A stretch of DNA of 64,000 nt. Origin: Streptomyces olivaceus. GTDB lineage: Bacteria; Actinomycetota; Actinomycetes; Streptomycetales; Streptomycetaceae. The stretch is taken from contig NZ_JOFH01000001.1 in the NCBI RefSeq assembly GCF_000721235.1, positions 124,001 to 188,000 on the forward strand. The letters run 5' to 3'. The stretch's first letter is position 1. The number at the start of each line of letters is the position of its first letter. Positions 16,252-26,485 of the stretch are shown here, one piece after another. The notes below the pieces were generated by a model, which saw nothing but the letters and a program-made list of their open reading frames with translations, had not been told where the DNA came from and ran no database searches. The position numbers and the translations under genes are program-made.

Positions 16252-17244
16252 TTGAGGATGCTGATCAACGTCCCCGAAACCGTGGTCGCGGACGCGCTGC
16301 GAGGGATGGCCGCCGCACACCCCGAGCTGGCGGTGGACGTCGAGAACAGGGTCGTCGTGCGGCGGGACGCTCCCGTGGCGGGGCAGGTGGCCCTGGTGTC
16401 GGGGGGCGGTTCCGGGCACGAGCCGCTGCACGGCGGGTTCGTGGGGCCAGGAATGCTGTCGGCGGCCTGTCCCGGTGAGGTCTTCACCTCTCCGGTGCCG
16501 GACCAGATGGTGCGAGCGGCGGCGGCCGTGGACAGCGGGGCCGGGGTGCTGTTCGTCGTCAAGAACTACACCGGTGACGTGCTCAACTTCGACATGGCCG
16601 CCGAACTGGCCGAGGACGAGGGCATCCAGGTGGCCAAGGTCCTGGTCAACGACGACGTTGCGGTGACCGACAGCCTCTACACCGCAGGGCGGCGCGGGAC
16701 GGGCGCGACGCTGTTCGTCGAGAAGATCGCCGGAGCCGCCGCACAGGAGGGCCGCCCGCTGGAGCAGGTGGAGGCGCTCGCCCGCCGGGTCAACGAGGGC
16801 TCCCGCAGTTTCGGCGTCGCGCTCAGCGCCGTCACCACGCCCGCCAAGGGCAGCCCCACCTTCGACCTGCCGGCCGGGGAGCTGGAACTGGGCATCGGCA
16901 TCCACGGCGAGCCCGGCCGCGAGCGCCGGCCCATGATGACCTCCGGCGAGATCGCCGAGGCGGCCGTGGACGCCGTCCTGACGGATCTCACCCCGCGCAA
17001 TCCGGTGCTGGTCCTGGTCAACGGCATGGGCGCGACGCCGCTCCTGGAGCTGTACGGCTTCAACGCCGAGGTGCAGCGTGTGCTGGGCGAGCGCGGTGTC
17101 GCCGTCGCCCGCACCCTCGTCGGCAACTACGTCACCTCGCTGGACATGGCGGGCGCCTCGGTCACCCTCTGCGAGATCGACGAGGACCTGCTCGGCCTCT
17201 GGGACGCGCCGGTCCGGACGCCGGGGCTGCGGTGGGGCATGTGA
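16252..17244 (+). CDS. dhaK: Dihydroxyacetone kinase subunit DhaK
   Basis: 330 residues. TTG 16252 is taken as the start because AGGAG lies 6 nt upstream; an ATG two codons later is the alternative. DhaK binds dihydroxyacetone covalently. The hemiaminal His218 is in GIGIHGEPG, at the same number as in Escherichia coli DhaK, and SGGGSGHEP (50-58) provides the other active-site His. It forms an operon with dhaL and dhaM. With them it phosphorylates dihydroxyacetone using phosphate from the PTS rather than ATP. Confidence 0.95.
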   Translation: MRMLINVPETVVADALRGMAAAHPELAVDVENRVVVRRDAPVAGQVALVSGGGSGHEPLHGGFVGPGMLSAACPGEVFTSPVPDQMVRAAAAVDSGAGVLFVVKNYTGDVLNFDMAAELAEDEGIQVAKVLVNDDVAVTDSLYTAGRRGTGATLFVEKIAGAAAQEGRPLEQVEALARRVNEGSRSFGVALSAVTTPAKGSPTFDLPAGELELGIGIHGEPGRERRPMMTSGEIAEAAVDAVLTDLTPRNPVLVLVNGMGATPLLELYGFNAEVQRVLGERGVAVARTLVGNYVTSLDMAGASVTLCEIDEDLLGLWDAPVRTPGLRWGM

Positions 17245-17293
17245 CGGCGGACGGGGAAGGGAACGCCACACACCTACCAGGCAAGGAGATCCT

Positions 17294-17893
17294 GTGCTCG
17301 ACGCCGAATTCTTCCGCCGCTGGATGACGGCGGCCGCCGCGTCGGTCGACCGCGAGGCGGACCGGCTCACCGCCCTCGACTCGCCGATCGGCGACGCCGA
17401 CCACGGCAGCAACCTCCGGCGCGGGTTCGCCGCCGTGGCCGCCGCGCTGGAGAAGGAGGCACCGGGCACCCCCGGCGCGGTCCTGGCCCTCGCCGGGCGG
17501 CAGCTCATCTCGACGGTGGGCGGTGCCTCGGGGCCGTTGTACGGGACGCTCCTGCGCCGTACCGGCAAGGCGCTCGGCGACGGTGCCGAGGTGAGTACGG
17601 AGCAGCTGGCCGAGGCGTTGCGGACGGGAGTGGACGCCGTCCGGACGCTCGGCGGGGCGGCTCCTGGCGACAAGACGATGATCGACGCCCTCGTACCGGC
17701 CGTGGACGCGCTCGGCGAGTCCTTCGCCGCGGCGCGTGCGGCGGCCGAGGAGGGAGCCGCGGCGACCACCCCGCTGCGGGCCCGCAAGGGCAGGGCGAGC
17801 TATCTCGGCGAGCGCAGCATCGGACACCGGGACCCCGGAGCCACCTCGGCGGCCCTGCTTGTCGCGGCGCTGGAGGAGGCGGCCGGTGAGTGA
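17294..17893 (+). CDS. dhaL: Dihydroxyacetone kinase subunit DhaL (ADP-binding)
   Basis: 199 residues from GTG 17294, with AAGGAG 5 nt upstream; full length for DhaL. The tightly bound ADP and Mg are held by the aspartates of SPIGDADHGSNL (Asp34, Asp36). Later segments STVGGASGPLYG and GDKTMIDAL are family hallmarks, the latter a phosphate-binding loop. In PTS-dependent kinases DhaL's ADP is rephosphorylated by DhaM and passes the phosphate to substrate on DhaK. It overlaps dhaM by 8 bp. Confidence 0.95.
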   Translation: MLDAEFFRRWMTAAAASVDREADRLTALDSPIGDADHGSNLRRGFAAVAAALEKEAPGTPGAVLALAGRQLISTVGGASGPLYGTLLRRTGKALGDGAEVSTEQLAEALRTGVDAVRTLGGAAPGDKTMIDALVPAVDALGESFAAARAAAEEGAAATTPLRARKGRASYLGERSIGHRDPGATSAALLVAALEEAAGE

Positions 17894-18296
17894 CGGGGAA
17901 CTGGTCGGGATCGTGCTGGTGTCGCACAGCGCCGAGGTCGCCGCGTCCGTGGCGGAGCTGGCCAAGGCGCTGTCGGGCGGGGGCGGGGCGGTGCCCGTCG
18001 CCCCGGCGGGCGGGACGGCGTCCGGTGGGTTCGGCACCAGCGCCGAACTGGTCTCGGCCGCCGCGGCGTCCGTGGACCGGGGTGCGGGTGTCGCGGTCCT
18101 GACCGACCTGGGCAGTGCGGTACTGACCGTCAAGGCGCTGCTCGCCGAGGGCGACGAGCTGCCCGAGCGCACCCGTCTGGTGGACGCGCCGTTCGTCGAG
18201 GGCGCGGTGGCCGCGGTCGTCACGGCCTCGACCGGCGCCGACCTGGCGGCCGTGGAGGCGGCGGCGGAGGAGGCGTACTCCTACCGGAAGACCTGA
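17886..18296 (+). CDS. dhaM: PTS-dependent dihydroxyacetone kinase phosphotransferase subunit DhaM (EIIA domain only)
   Basis: 136 residues from GTG 17886, overlapping the end of dhaL. It contains a single mannose-type EIIA domain with the phospho-accepting His14 in VLVSHSAEVA and the core GVAVLTDLGSAVLT. The HPr- and EI-like domains fused in E. coli DhaM are absent, so general PTS proteins must supply phosphate. The last codons and stop are partly duplicated just downstream (CGGAAGACCTGAGGG at 18285-18299 and 18312-18326), a short tandem duplication of unknown effect. Confidence 0.9.
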   Translation: MSDGELVGIVLVSHSAEVAASVAELAKALSGGGGAVPVAPAGGTASGGFGTSAELVSAAAASVDRGAGVAVLTDLGSAVLTVKALLAEGDELPERTRLVDAPFVEGAVAAVVTASTGADLAAVEAAAEEAYSYRKT

Positions 18297-18364
18297 GGGG
18301 GCGGGTTCCGGCGGAAGACCTGAGGGAAGCGGGGTCTGAGGGGAGCGGGTTCTGCTCGCAGGGC

Positions 18365-19198
18365 TCAGTCGGCGTCCACGAATTGCCGCGCCAGCCGCTC
18401 CCCCGCCTTCTCGGCGGCGGCCGTGTCCTCCAGGGGCCGGGCTTCGCTCCCCTTGAAGACGATGTACGTCACCCCGGAGGAGACGCCGCCGCCGGCCGGG
18501 TCGGCCGGGATGCCGAGGGAACGTGCGGCGGCGTAGGACGCCTCGCCGATGAGGTCGCGCGGGCCGACGTCGCCGACGACCGCGTAGCGCACCCGGTCCC
18601 CGTGGACGAGGGCCGCGAGCGACCCGGCGCGGACGTTGTCCGCGCGGTGGTCCCAGATGTCGCTGGGCCCGGGCACGACGACGTAGGGCAGGCGTTCGGC
18701 GTCCAGTGGGCTGCCGTCGGCACCGGTGAAGGCGGTGCCGGGGCTGAAGTGCGGGTCCGTACGGCCGTTGCACCGGTCGCCGGGCCGGCCGTCGCAGTCG
18801 ATGTCCAGGTCGGCCTTCCAGAACACGGCGTCCGGTGTGCCGCAGACCGGGATGTCCGCCGGCGCTCCGGCGTCGCTGCGGTAGCTCCCGCGCGACACGG
18901 GGTCACAGTCCCGTACCTTGGCCAGCAGGTCGGCGGCGCCGACGGGCCGGGCCTTCCCGTGCCCCCGGTCCTCCGTCCGGGCACCGGACGGGCCCGTGGA
19001 CGGGGTGGCCCGGAAGTGGGGTGCCGGTCCGACCCGGACCCCGGAGCGCCCCGCGCGCAGGGGCGCGGGGCGGGACCGGTCTCCGGCCACGAACCGCGGC
19101 GGAGGGTCGGGAGGCGGCCCGGGGGCGGCACCGGGCGGTGTCGTGGGAGCGAGCAGGGCGGCACTGGCCGCGACCAGTGTCAGCGACTGGACACGCAC
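18365..19198 (-). CDS. Secreted chitosanase, glycoside hydrolase family 75
   Basis: 277 residues from a GTG at 19198, with AGGAG upstream. A signal peptide (VRVQSLTLVAASAALLAPTTPPG) and a Pro-rich spacer precede the catalytic domain from about residue 85. The domain has the GH75 (fungal-type chitosanase) features KADLDIDCDG, VVPGPSDIW and YAVVGDVGPRDLIGEASYAAA. It hydrolyses chitosan outside the cell. It converges on dhaM and diverges from a lipoprotein gene across an intergenic region that has a DasR-like site, in keeping with aminosugar control. Confidence 0.85.
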   Translation of the reverse strand: MRVQSLTLVAASAALLAPTTPPGAAPGPPPDPPPRFVAGDRSRPAPLRAGRSGVRVGPAPHFRATPSTGPSGARTEDRGHGKARPVGAADLLAKVRDCDPVSRGSYRSDAGAPADIPVCGTPDAVFWKADLDIDCDGRPGDRCNGRTDPHFSPGTAFTGADGSPLDAERLPYVVVPGPSDIWDHRADNVRAGSLAALVHGDRVRYAVVGDVGPRDLIGEASYAAARSLGIPADPAGGGVSSGVTYIVFKGSEARPLEDTAAAEKAGERLARQFVDAD

Positions 19199-19581
19199 GA
19201 TGTGGCCTCTCCTGGGGGGGCATGGGCGGTCACTCGGCCCCATCTGTCCCCGGATCGCGCGTCCGGGCACCTTTTGCAGGGCCAGACGGTGCAGCCCGGG
19301 ATGCCGGGAGAGCGGCGACTGGGGGCGGACGGACCGGAGCCGATTCGGCTCCCGGTCCGTCCGGCCGCCCGCGCCGGCGCGGGATCAGCGACGACAGCGG
19401 CCCGCGCCACCGTGCCGAACTCGCTGTTGGACGTGGAGAGTTCGGCTCCGGGACGACTCAGCATACGTAACGCTCAGGGGTGACTGTCACGGACGGCGCT
19501 CTTGATGAAGCCGCACCACAGGAGTCATATTGGTCCGGACCATTCCGCGAGTCGAGCCGACGCCCCTCGGGAGGCAGAGCC
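19199..19581. other. 383-bp divergent intergenic region with a strong hairpin
   Basis: No gene is seen. At 19326-19363 a 12-bp stem, one bulged C and a 5-bp stem close a 3-nt loop (left arm GGACGGACCGG then AGCCG). It resembles a terminator or attenuator placed between two divergent genes. A DasR-like palindrome follows at 19531-19542, next to the lipoprotein gene. Confidence 0.6.
19531..19542. promoter_or_regulatory. DasR-like (dre) palindrome
   Basis: TGGTCCGGACCA, flanked by A/T (TAT before, TTC after), matches the aminosugar-regulator dre pattern TGGTCTAGACCA except for the two central bases. It is 39 bp before the lipoprotein start and in the same intergenic region as the GH75 chitosanase, a sensible DasR target. 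Confidence 0.5.
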
Positions 19582-20583
19582 GTGCGAGACGTCCGCGTTC
19601 CCCCTCGTCACACCGCCGCCCTGCGCGGCTGCGCCCTGCTGTGCACGGGGATCGCCCTGCTGGCGTCCTGCGGTTGGGGCCCGGGCGACGGCGATGCCGG
19701 GGGCGGCGGGCTGCCCGGAGCCCCCATGGGGGTGACCGCCACCGCGGGCAGCGCCACCAGCGTGCACGTCATGTGGCACGCGGTCGACGGCGTCGAGGCC
19801 TACGAGGTCCACCGGGGTGGCGAGCTGGTGAAGGAGGTGCCGGCGTCCAGGCGCATGGTGGACGTCACCCGGCTGCGGCCCGGCACGGCGTACGCCTTCA
19901 CCGTGCGGGCCCGGGACGCCGAGGGGCGGCTGGGGCCGCGCAGCCGGGAGGTGCGGGCGACGACTCCGGCCGCCGTCGCCGAGGACGGCACCGCGCCGAC
20001 GCGTCCCGGGAACGCCGGAGGCCGGGCGGCGGGCAGCCGGTCGGCGAGACTCACCTGGTCGGCGGCGAAGGACGACCACGAGGTGGTGTCGTACGACGTC
20101 TACCAGGGCGACGCGAAGGTCCACAGCGTCGACGGCGGCCGGACCGCTGCCGTGGTCACCGGCCTGCGTCCCGGCACGCGGTACTCCTTCACGGTCCGGG
20201 CCCGGGACGCCGCTGACAACGTCTCCCCGGCGAGCACCGCCGTACGGCTCACCACCCCCGGCTCCGACGACGGCCGCGCCACCGCGCCCACCGGCCTGCG
20301 CGCCGCCTCCCACGGCGCCGACGGCGGCTACTACCTGGACCTCACCTGGGTCCCGCCGCACACGGACGGCCCGGTGACCGAGTACCAGATCCACCTGGAC
20401 GGCCGCGCGGCGACCTCCCTCGTGTACGGCGCCGAAGCGCCGCGCGAGAAGGCCGAGTACAGCTTCTACGCCGGACGGGAGGCGGGGGTCACGCACCGGG
20501 TGCGGATCCGGGTCAGGCTCGCCGACGGCACCTGGGGCGGTTTCTCGGCCGAGCAGAAGGTGACGACGGGCCCGGCCGGGTGA
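19582..20583 (+). CDS. Fibronectin type III lipoprotein
   Basis: 333 residues from GTG 19582, with GGGAGG 8 nt upstream. A lipobox LLASC at about residues 26-30 after a hydrophobic stretch predicts lipid anchoring on the outer face of the membrane. Three fibronectin III domains follow (about 40-125, 135-225, 235-330), the first two with the conserved RLRPGTAYAFTVRARDAEG and GLRPGTRYSFTVRARDAADN. Such domains often accompany polysaccharide-degrading enzymes. The divergent chitosanase and the dre-like site suggest a role in substrate contact, but no catalytic domain is present. Confidence 0.8.
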   Translation: MRDVRVPPRHTAALRGCALLCTGIALLASCGWGPGDGDAGGGGLPGAPMGVTATAGSATSVHVMWHAVDGVEAYEVHRGGELVKEVPASRRMVDVTRLRPGTAYAFTVRARDAEGRLGPRSREVRATTPAAVAEDGTAPTRPGNAGGRAAGSRSARLTWSAAKDDHEVVSYDVYQGDAKVHSVDGGRTAAVVTGLRPGTRYSFTVRARDAADNVSPASTAVRLTTPGSDDGRATAPTGLRAASHGADGGYYLDLTWVPPHTDGPVTEYQIHLDGRAATSLVYGAEAPREKAEYSFYAGREAGVTHRVRIRVRLADGTWGGFSAEQKVTTGPAG

Positions 20584-20624
20584 CGACGGGCCCCGTCCCG
20601 GTGCGGGCCGGGGCCCGTCGTCAC
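20580..20624 (+). terminator. Strong terminator after the fibronectin lipoprotein
   Basis: Perfect 16-bp stem, GTGACGACGGGCCCCG at 20580-20595 with its complement at 20609-20624, and a 13-nt loop. The stop codon of the lipoprotein gene lies inside the left arm. Confidence 0.9.
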
Positions 20625-20751
20625 CTGGGCGGTCGCGCTCGGCATGCGGGGCGGGCCCCCGGGCTGTTGGCTGCCTGAGGGGGCACGGGCGTTCCCGATC
20701 CCGGCGGCGCAAGGGATGTACCGCCGACCGTGCCGCCGGAGGGCAGTCCAC

Positions 20752-21315
20752 ATGCGCAACACTTCGCCTCTTCTCCGCTCCGGCCTGACCGCGGCAGCCG
20801 CCGCCGCGCTGCCCGTCGCCCTGGCCGCCGCTCCGGCCGCCGCCGGGCCGGGCATCTCGGTGAGCACCACCGGCACCACGGTGTCGGTCACCACCACGGC
20901 CTGCGCCCAGCTGAACGGCAGTTGGGGCACCGCCTCGCTGCTCAGCGGCGCTCAGCGGGACTTCGCCCAGGGCCGGCAGGTGGCACTGTCCGGCAGCGGT
21001 TCCGGCCAGTCGGCGGCCTGGTCGGGGATCGCGCCGGGGACGTACACGGTGATCGTCATGTGCTCGAACAACAGCACCGCGGGCACCCAGACGGTCATCG
21101 TCTCCGCGGCGCCCTCCCCCTCGCCGTCGCCCAGCCGCTCCGCCACTCCCTCCCCCTCGCCGTCGGCGTCGCCCCGCGGGGTCATGGGCGGCCTGGGCGG
21201 TGCCGTCCAGGACTACGGCACGGCCACTCTGGTGGCGGGCGGCGCGCTGGTGGGCGCCGGTGTCATCGCCGCTGCCTGGTTCCTGCGCCGCCGCTCGAAG
21301 CCGTACCGGTTCTGA
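20752..21315 (+). CDS. Secreted surface protein with Ser/Pro linker and C-terminal membrane anchor
   Basis: 187 residues from ATG 20752, with GGAGGG 8 nt upstream. A signal peptide (cleavage near AAAPAAAG, about residue 32) precedes a small beta-rich domain of about 85 residues (ISVSTTGTTVSVTTTACAQ...GTYTVIVMCSNN, two Cys). A PSPSPSPSRSATPSPSPSASP linker and a C-terminal helix ending FLRRRSKPYRF follow. There is no LPXTG motif, so anchoring is by the helix. Its function is unknown. The 3' end overlaps the convergent PadR gene by 53 bp. Confidence 0.75.
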   Translation: MRNTSPLLRSGLTAAAAAALPVALAAAPAAAGPGISVSTTGTTVSVTTTACAQLNGSWGTASLLSGAQRDFAQGRQVALSGSGSGQSAAWSGIAPGTYTVIVMCSNNSTAGTQTVIVSAAPSPSPSPSRSATPSPSPSASPRGVMGGLGGAVQDYGTATLVAGGALVGAGVIAAAWFLRRRSKPYRF

Positions 21316-21898
21316 GTGGGCGGGCCGGCGAGGAGGAGCGGGTGTCCCGGGCCGGCCCGTCGCCGGGCAGCTCGGCGAACTCCGCCAGCGCGTGTTCGAG
21401 CCAGCGGGTCCAGAAGGCCTCCAGGTCCAGGCCGGCCCGCAGCACCAGGTGCCGCAGCCGGTCCTCGGGGCTGTCCCGGCCGGGCGGGAAGTCCCGCTTC
21501 TCGATCTCCTCGTACTCGGCCAACTGCCGCTCGTGCAGCTCCAGATGGCGACGAAGGTCCGCCTCGATGCCGGTGGTGCCGACGACCGCCGCGGCGCGCA
21601 GCCGCAGCAGCATCGCGTCCCGCAGCGGCTTCGGGTCCTGTGCGGCGGCGGTCCAGCGGGCGAGTTCCTCGCGGCCCGCGGGCAGCACCTCGTAGGACTT
21701 CTTCTGCCCGCGGGCCGGCTGCTCGCCGGGCAGCGCGCGGATCAGGCCGTCCGCCTCCAGTTTTCCCAGCTCGCGATAGATCTGCTGGTGCGTCGCCGAC
21801 CAGAAGTAGGCGATCGACTTGTCGAACCGGCGGGTCAGCTCCAGGCCCGACGACGGCTTTTCGACCAGGGCGGTGAGAATCGCGTGCGGGAGTGACAT
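21263..21898 (-). CDS. PadR family transcriptional regulator
   Basis: 211 residues. The winged helix is at about 1-80 (LPHAILTALVEKPSSGLELTRRFDKSIAYFWSATHQQIYRELGKLEADGLI) and the C-terminal Vir-type helical dimerisation domain spans about 95-180. The last 30 residues are disordered and run over the 3' end of the surface protein gene. It is 47 bp from fadH on the same strand and may regulate it or itself. The ligand is unknown. Confidence 0.9.
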   Translation of the reverse strand: MSLPHAILTALVEKPSSGLELTRRFDKSIAYFWSATHQQIYRELGKLEADGLIRALPGEQPARGQKKSYEVLPAGREELARWTAAAQDPKPLRDAMLLRLRAAAVVGTTGIEADLRRHLELHERQLAEYEEIEKRDFPPGRDSPEDRLRHLVLRAGLDLEAFWTRWLEHALAEFAELPGDGPARDTRSSSPARPLRTGTASSGGAGTRQRR

Positions 21899-21945
21899 GG
21901 GGCCATCCTAGGGACGGCCCGCGACCGCCCCCTCACGTCGGCTTC

Positions 21946-24043
<2,098 letters not shown>

Positions 24044-24074
24044 CACACCACACCGACGCCCGCGGGGCCCGGCG

Positions 24075-24446
24075 TCAGCGGCTCTCCAGCCGTACGTGCA
24101 GCTCCCGCTCCTGGTCCCCGGAGGCCGTGCTCAGGTCGTGCACGGTGAACAGGGAGTCGAGGGTGGTGCGGAAGCGGTCGATCGCCCAGTAGCCGCCCTG
24201 CACGTCGGCGTCCACCGACGCCCCGAGGCGGGCCGGGCCGCACTCGCCGCGCAGGTCCTCGGCCACGTCGAAGGTGCCGAGCCACACGGTCGGGCGCACC
24301 TCGTGGTACTCCCGGGTCACGTCGCCCGCGTGCCGGTCGGAGGAGAAGCACGCGCACAGGGCGTCGAACACGGTGCGGGCGTCCTCCTTGCCGCACCCGC
24401 TCAGCTCCACCGAGACGGATTCCGGATGCAGTCGCTCACCGTCCAT
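24075..24446 (-). CDS. Small conserved protein of unknown function
   Basis: 123 residues from ATG 24446, with GAGGAG upstream. It is acidic, with three Cys near the N-terminal half and a readable alpha-beta mix (SVSVELSGCGKEDARTVFDALCACF, then TVWLGTFDVAED). There is no signal peptide or membrane helix, and I do not recognise a family. It lies between the secreted protein gene and fadH on the same strand, with 113 bp to fadH, so co-transcription is possible only if the palindrome at 24004 does not terminate. Confidence 0.65.
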   Translation of the reverse strand: MDGERLHPESVSVELSGCGKEDARTVFDALCACFSSDRHAGDVTREYHEVRPTVWLGTFDVAEDLRGECGPARLGASVDADVQGGYWAIDRFRTTLDSLFTVHDLSTASGDQERELHVRLESR

Positions 24447-24615
24447 CGTGATCGCTCCTCTCGTGGCGCGCACCACCCGCTGCGGCTCGTACCGCCGGCA
24501 GGGGCGCATGCGGCCGACCGCGGCAGATACGGCCGACTGTGGCGCATACCTCCAGAAAAGCACCTCCCGCAGCCGGGCACTACCGCCGCGGCGGACACCG
24601 CGGCGGCAGGCGCGC

Positions 24616-25515
24616 TCAGCCGCGCGTGAACCGGTAGGTCACGCTGTCCGTCAGCACGCAGAAGCCCGGCGACACGACGATCACGCGCAGGGTGCCGGTA
24701 CGGCGGTCGTAGTCGATGCCCTCCGCCTCGAAGTCGCCGGAGCACGCGCTGCGCAGGGGCAGCTGCCGCAGGGCGGTGACGTGGCCGGTGACGTCCGTGC
24801 CGTCGGGAGCGGCGGCCAGGTCGATCTGCAGCAGCGGTTTGGTGATGCCGAAAAGGGTGCCGGCCGGGTCGTCGGAGGAGCACAGCAGCGTGGTCGCGTC
24901 CGTGAAGTCGCACCCCTGCACGTCGCGCACGGCGTGGTCCAGGTGGACCGTGGCCGCCAGGGGGAGGTCGGCGGAGGGCGAGGTGTCCGGGTTGACTCCC
25001 GGCGTGGGGAAGACCAGGAGCCGGTCCATGGTGCCCCACTCCCCCGAGAGCATCCACCGGCCGTCCGGGGAGATCGCTGACCAGGAGTTGTTCAGCGCCT
25101 CGCCGTCGCCGAGTTCGTGCACGTACTCCGACCAGCTGCCGTCCGGCGCCTGCACGCGGAACATCTTGGTGTTCCCGTCGTCGCGCTGGTACGGCTCGAC
25201 GTAGTGGCCGTCGTAGGAGGCGTCGGGGTCGCCGACGTGGTTCCAGCCCCGGGTGCTGAGGCCGATCGGGATGGTGCCGATCCCGGTGTAGCGGTTGGGG
25301 CTGCCCGCCGGCACCTCGACCGAGGCCAGCCCCTGGCTCTCGGTCAGCGGGTCGGCGCGGTCGGAGCCGACCTCGTTCCAGGTGTCGGCGGCGGGCGCGG
25401 CCGACGCCGTACTTCCGGTCAGGGCGAGGGCGAGAGCGGCGATTCCGGTGAGGACGGCGTGACAACGTTGCCGGGCGCGCGGGGACGCGGGACGCTCGGG
25501 ACGGGTGAGAGGCAT
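24616..25515 (-). CDS. Secreted protein of unknown function, beta-propeller-like
   Basis: 299 residues from ATG 25515. A Tat/Sec-like signal peptide (RARQRCHAVLTGIAALALALTGSTASA, cleavage near residue 43) precedes repeated beta segments such as DGSWSEYVHELG, SPDGRWMLSGEWG, TTLLCSSDDPAGTLFGI and GTLRVIVVSPGFCV. These resemble blades of a quinoprotein/SMP-30-like propeller. Cysteines are few and there is no recognisable catalytic motif. It diverges from a MarR gene, whose operator may govern both. Confidence 0.6.
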   Translation of the reverse strand: MPLTRPERPASPRARQRCHAVLTGIAALALALTGSTASAAPAADTWNEVGSDRADPLTESQGLASVEVPAGSPNRYTGIGTIPIGLSTRGWNHVGDPDASYDGHYVEPYQRDDGNTKMFRVQAPDGSWSEYVHELGDGEALNNSWSAISPDGRWMLSGEWGTMDRLLVFPTPGVNPDTSPSADLPLAATVHLDHAVRDVQGCDFTDATTLLCSSDDPAGTLFGITKPLLQIDLAAAPDGTDVTGHVTALRQLPLRSACSGDFEAEGIDYDRRTGTLRVIVVSPGFCVLTDSVTYRFTRG

Positions 25516-25690
25516 GGGGCTCCTCGGTGGGGGCGGCACAGGCCGGGGCATGGGCGTTCGGCGCACAGTCTGGCCCGCCGACGAGGTCATGTACAGACCA
25601 ACCCGGGCCCGGCGCCCTGCGCGTCACCGCCACCGGCCGCACTTCCTCACCGCCCCCTTCCGACGGTGCACACGGCCGCGAGAGCCGGAA

Positions 25691-25705
25691 GTTGTATTCT
25701 GCAAC
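25691..25705. promoter_or_regulatory. MarR-type operator
   Basis: GTTG-N7-CAAC (GTTGTATTCTGCAAC), an inverted repeat with TTG/CAA half-sites, 28 bp before the MarR start, in the divergent gap shared with the secreted protein gene. Confidence 0.5.
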
Positions 25706-25732
25706 CGGAGCCCGCCCTGCCGAGGAGGACCC

Positions 25733-26251
25733 GTGACGGCTGCCGAGACCCCCGACGATCCCGTCGACGCACGCGGCGGCGGAGCGCACGGCGAACCGGG
25801 GGGCGGCCCCGCCGACGTGGCCGTGGAGACCATTCAGCGGGAGATGACGGCCTTCGCCCGCCGCGCCCGCGCGTCGGCCGGGCGCATGCATCCGGAGCTG
25901 TCGCTCGTGTCGTACACGCTGCTCGGCCACCTGGAGGAGCGGGACGGCTGCCGGGCCACCGACCTGGCCGCCCACTACGCGCTCGACAAGTCCACGGTCA
26001 GCCGCCAGGTGTCCGCGCTGGAGCGCGCCGGGCTGGTCGAGCGGCGGCCCGACCCGGACGACCAGCGCGTCCAGGTCCTGCACCTGACGGAGGCCGGACG
26101 GCAGATCCTGGCGCAGGTCACGCGGCGGCGCCGCGCGGCGTTCAGGGAGCGGCTCGCGGACTGGGAGGAAGGGGACCTGGTCCGCTTCGCGGCGTACCTG
26201 GAGCGGTACAACGCGCGGCCGGACACGGGCGGCGACGAGGGCGCGGGCTGA
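25733..26251 (+). CDS. MarR family transcriptional regulator
   Basis: 172 residues from GTG 25733 after GAGGAGGAC. An acidic, Gly-rich tail of about 30 residues precedes the MarR fold: SYTLLGHLEERDGCRATDLAAHYALDKSTVSRQVSALERAGLVERRPDPDDQRVQVLHLTEAGR, with recognition helix and beta wing at about 80-130. It diverges from the secreted protein gene. Plausible targets are that gene, itself and perhaps the nearby fadH palindrome. The ligand is unknown. Confidence 0.9.
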   Translation: MTAAETPDDPVDARGGGAHGEPGGGPADVAVETIQREMTAFARRARASAGRMHPELSLVSYTLLGHLEERDGCRATDLAAHYALDKSTVSRQVSALERAGLVERRPDPDDQRVQVLHLTEAGRQILAQVTRRRRAAFRERLADWEEGDLVRFAAYLERYNARPDTGGDEGAG

Positions 26252-26313
26252 GGGCCGGGGCGAGAACCGGTCCGAGGACCGGGCTGGAGAGTGGACTGGC
26301 GGCCGGGCCGCGG

Positions 26314-26385
26314 AATGGACCGAAGGGTGGGATGAGGAACGGACCGAAGGGTGGGCCGAGCAATGGACCGAAGGGTGGGTCGAGG
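26314..26385. repeat. Three tandem 24-bp repeats
   Basis: Three near-identical 24-bp units start at 26314, 26338 and 26362, with shared core GGACCGAAGGGTGGG. They lie in the gap between the MarR stop and the molybdenum enzyme, with a few degenerate flanking copies (for example near 26386). They are not evenly spaced by unique DNA, so this is not a CRISPR array. Confidence 0.85.
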
Positions 26386-26485
26386 GCTGGTCCGAGGGGC
26401 CCCGCCGAGGACGTACGGTTGAGGCGTACGCACTGATCACGCCGGCCGGGGCGGAACGCCCCGCCGGTCCGAAAGGCACCACCGC

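Noticed and set aside
26314..26385. CRISPR array
   Set aside because: The repeats are directly abutting 24-bp units without unique spacers and there are no cas genes.
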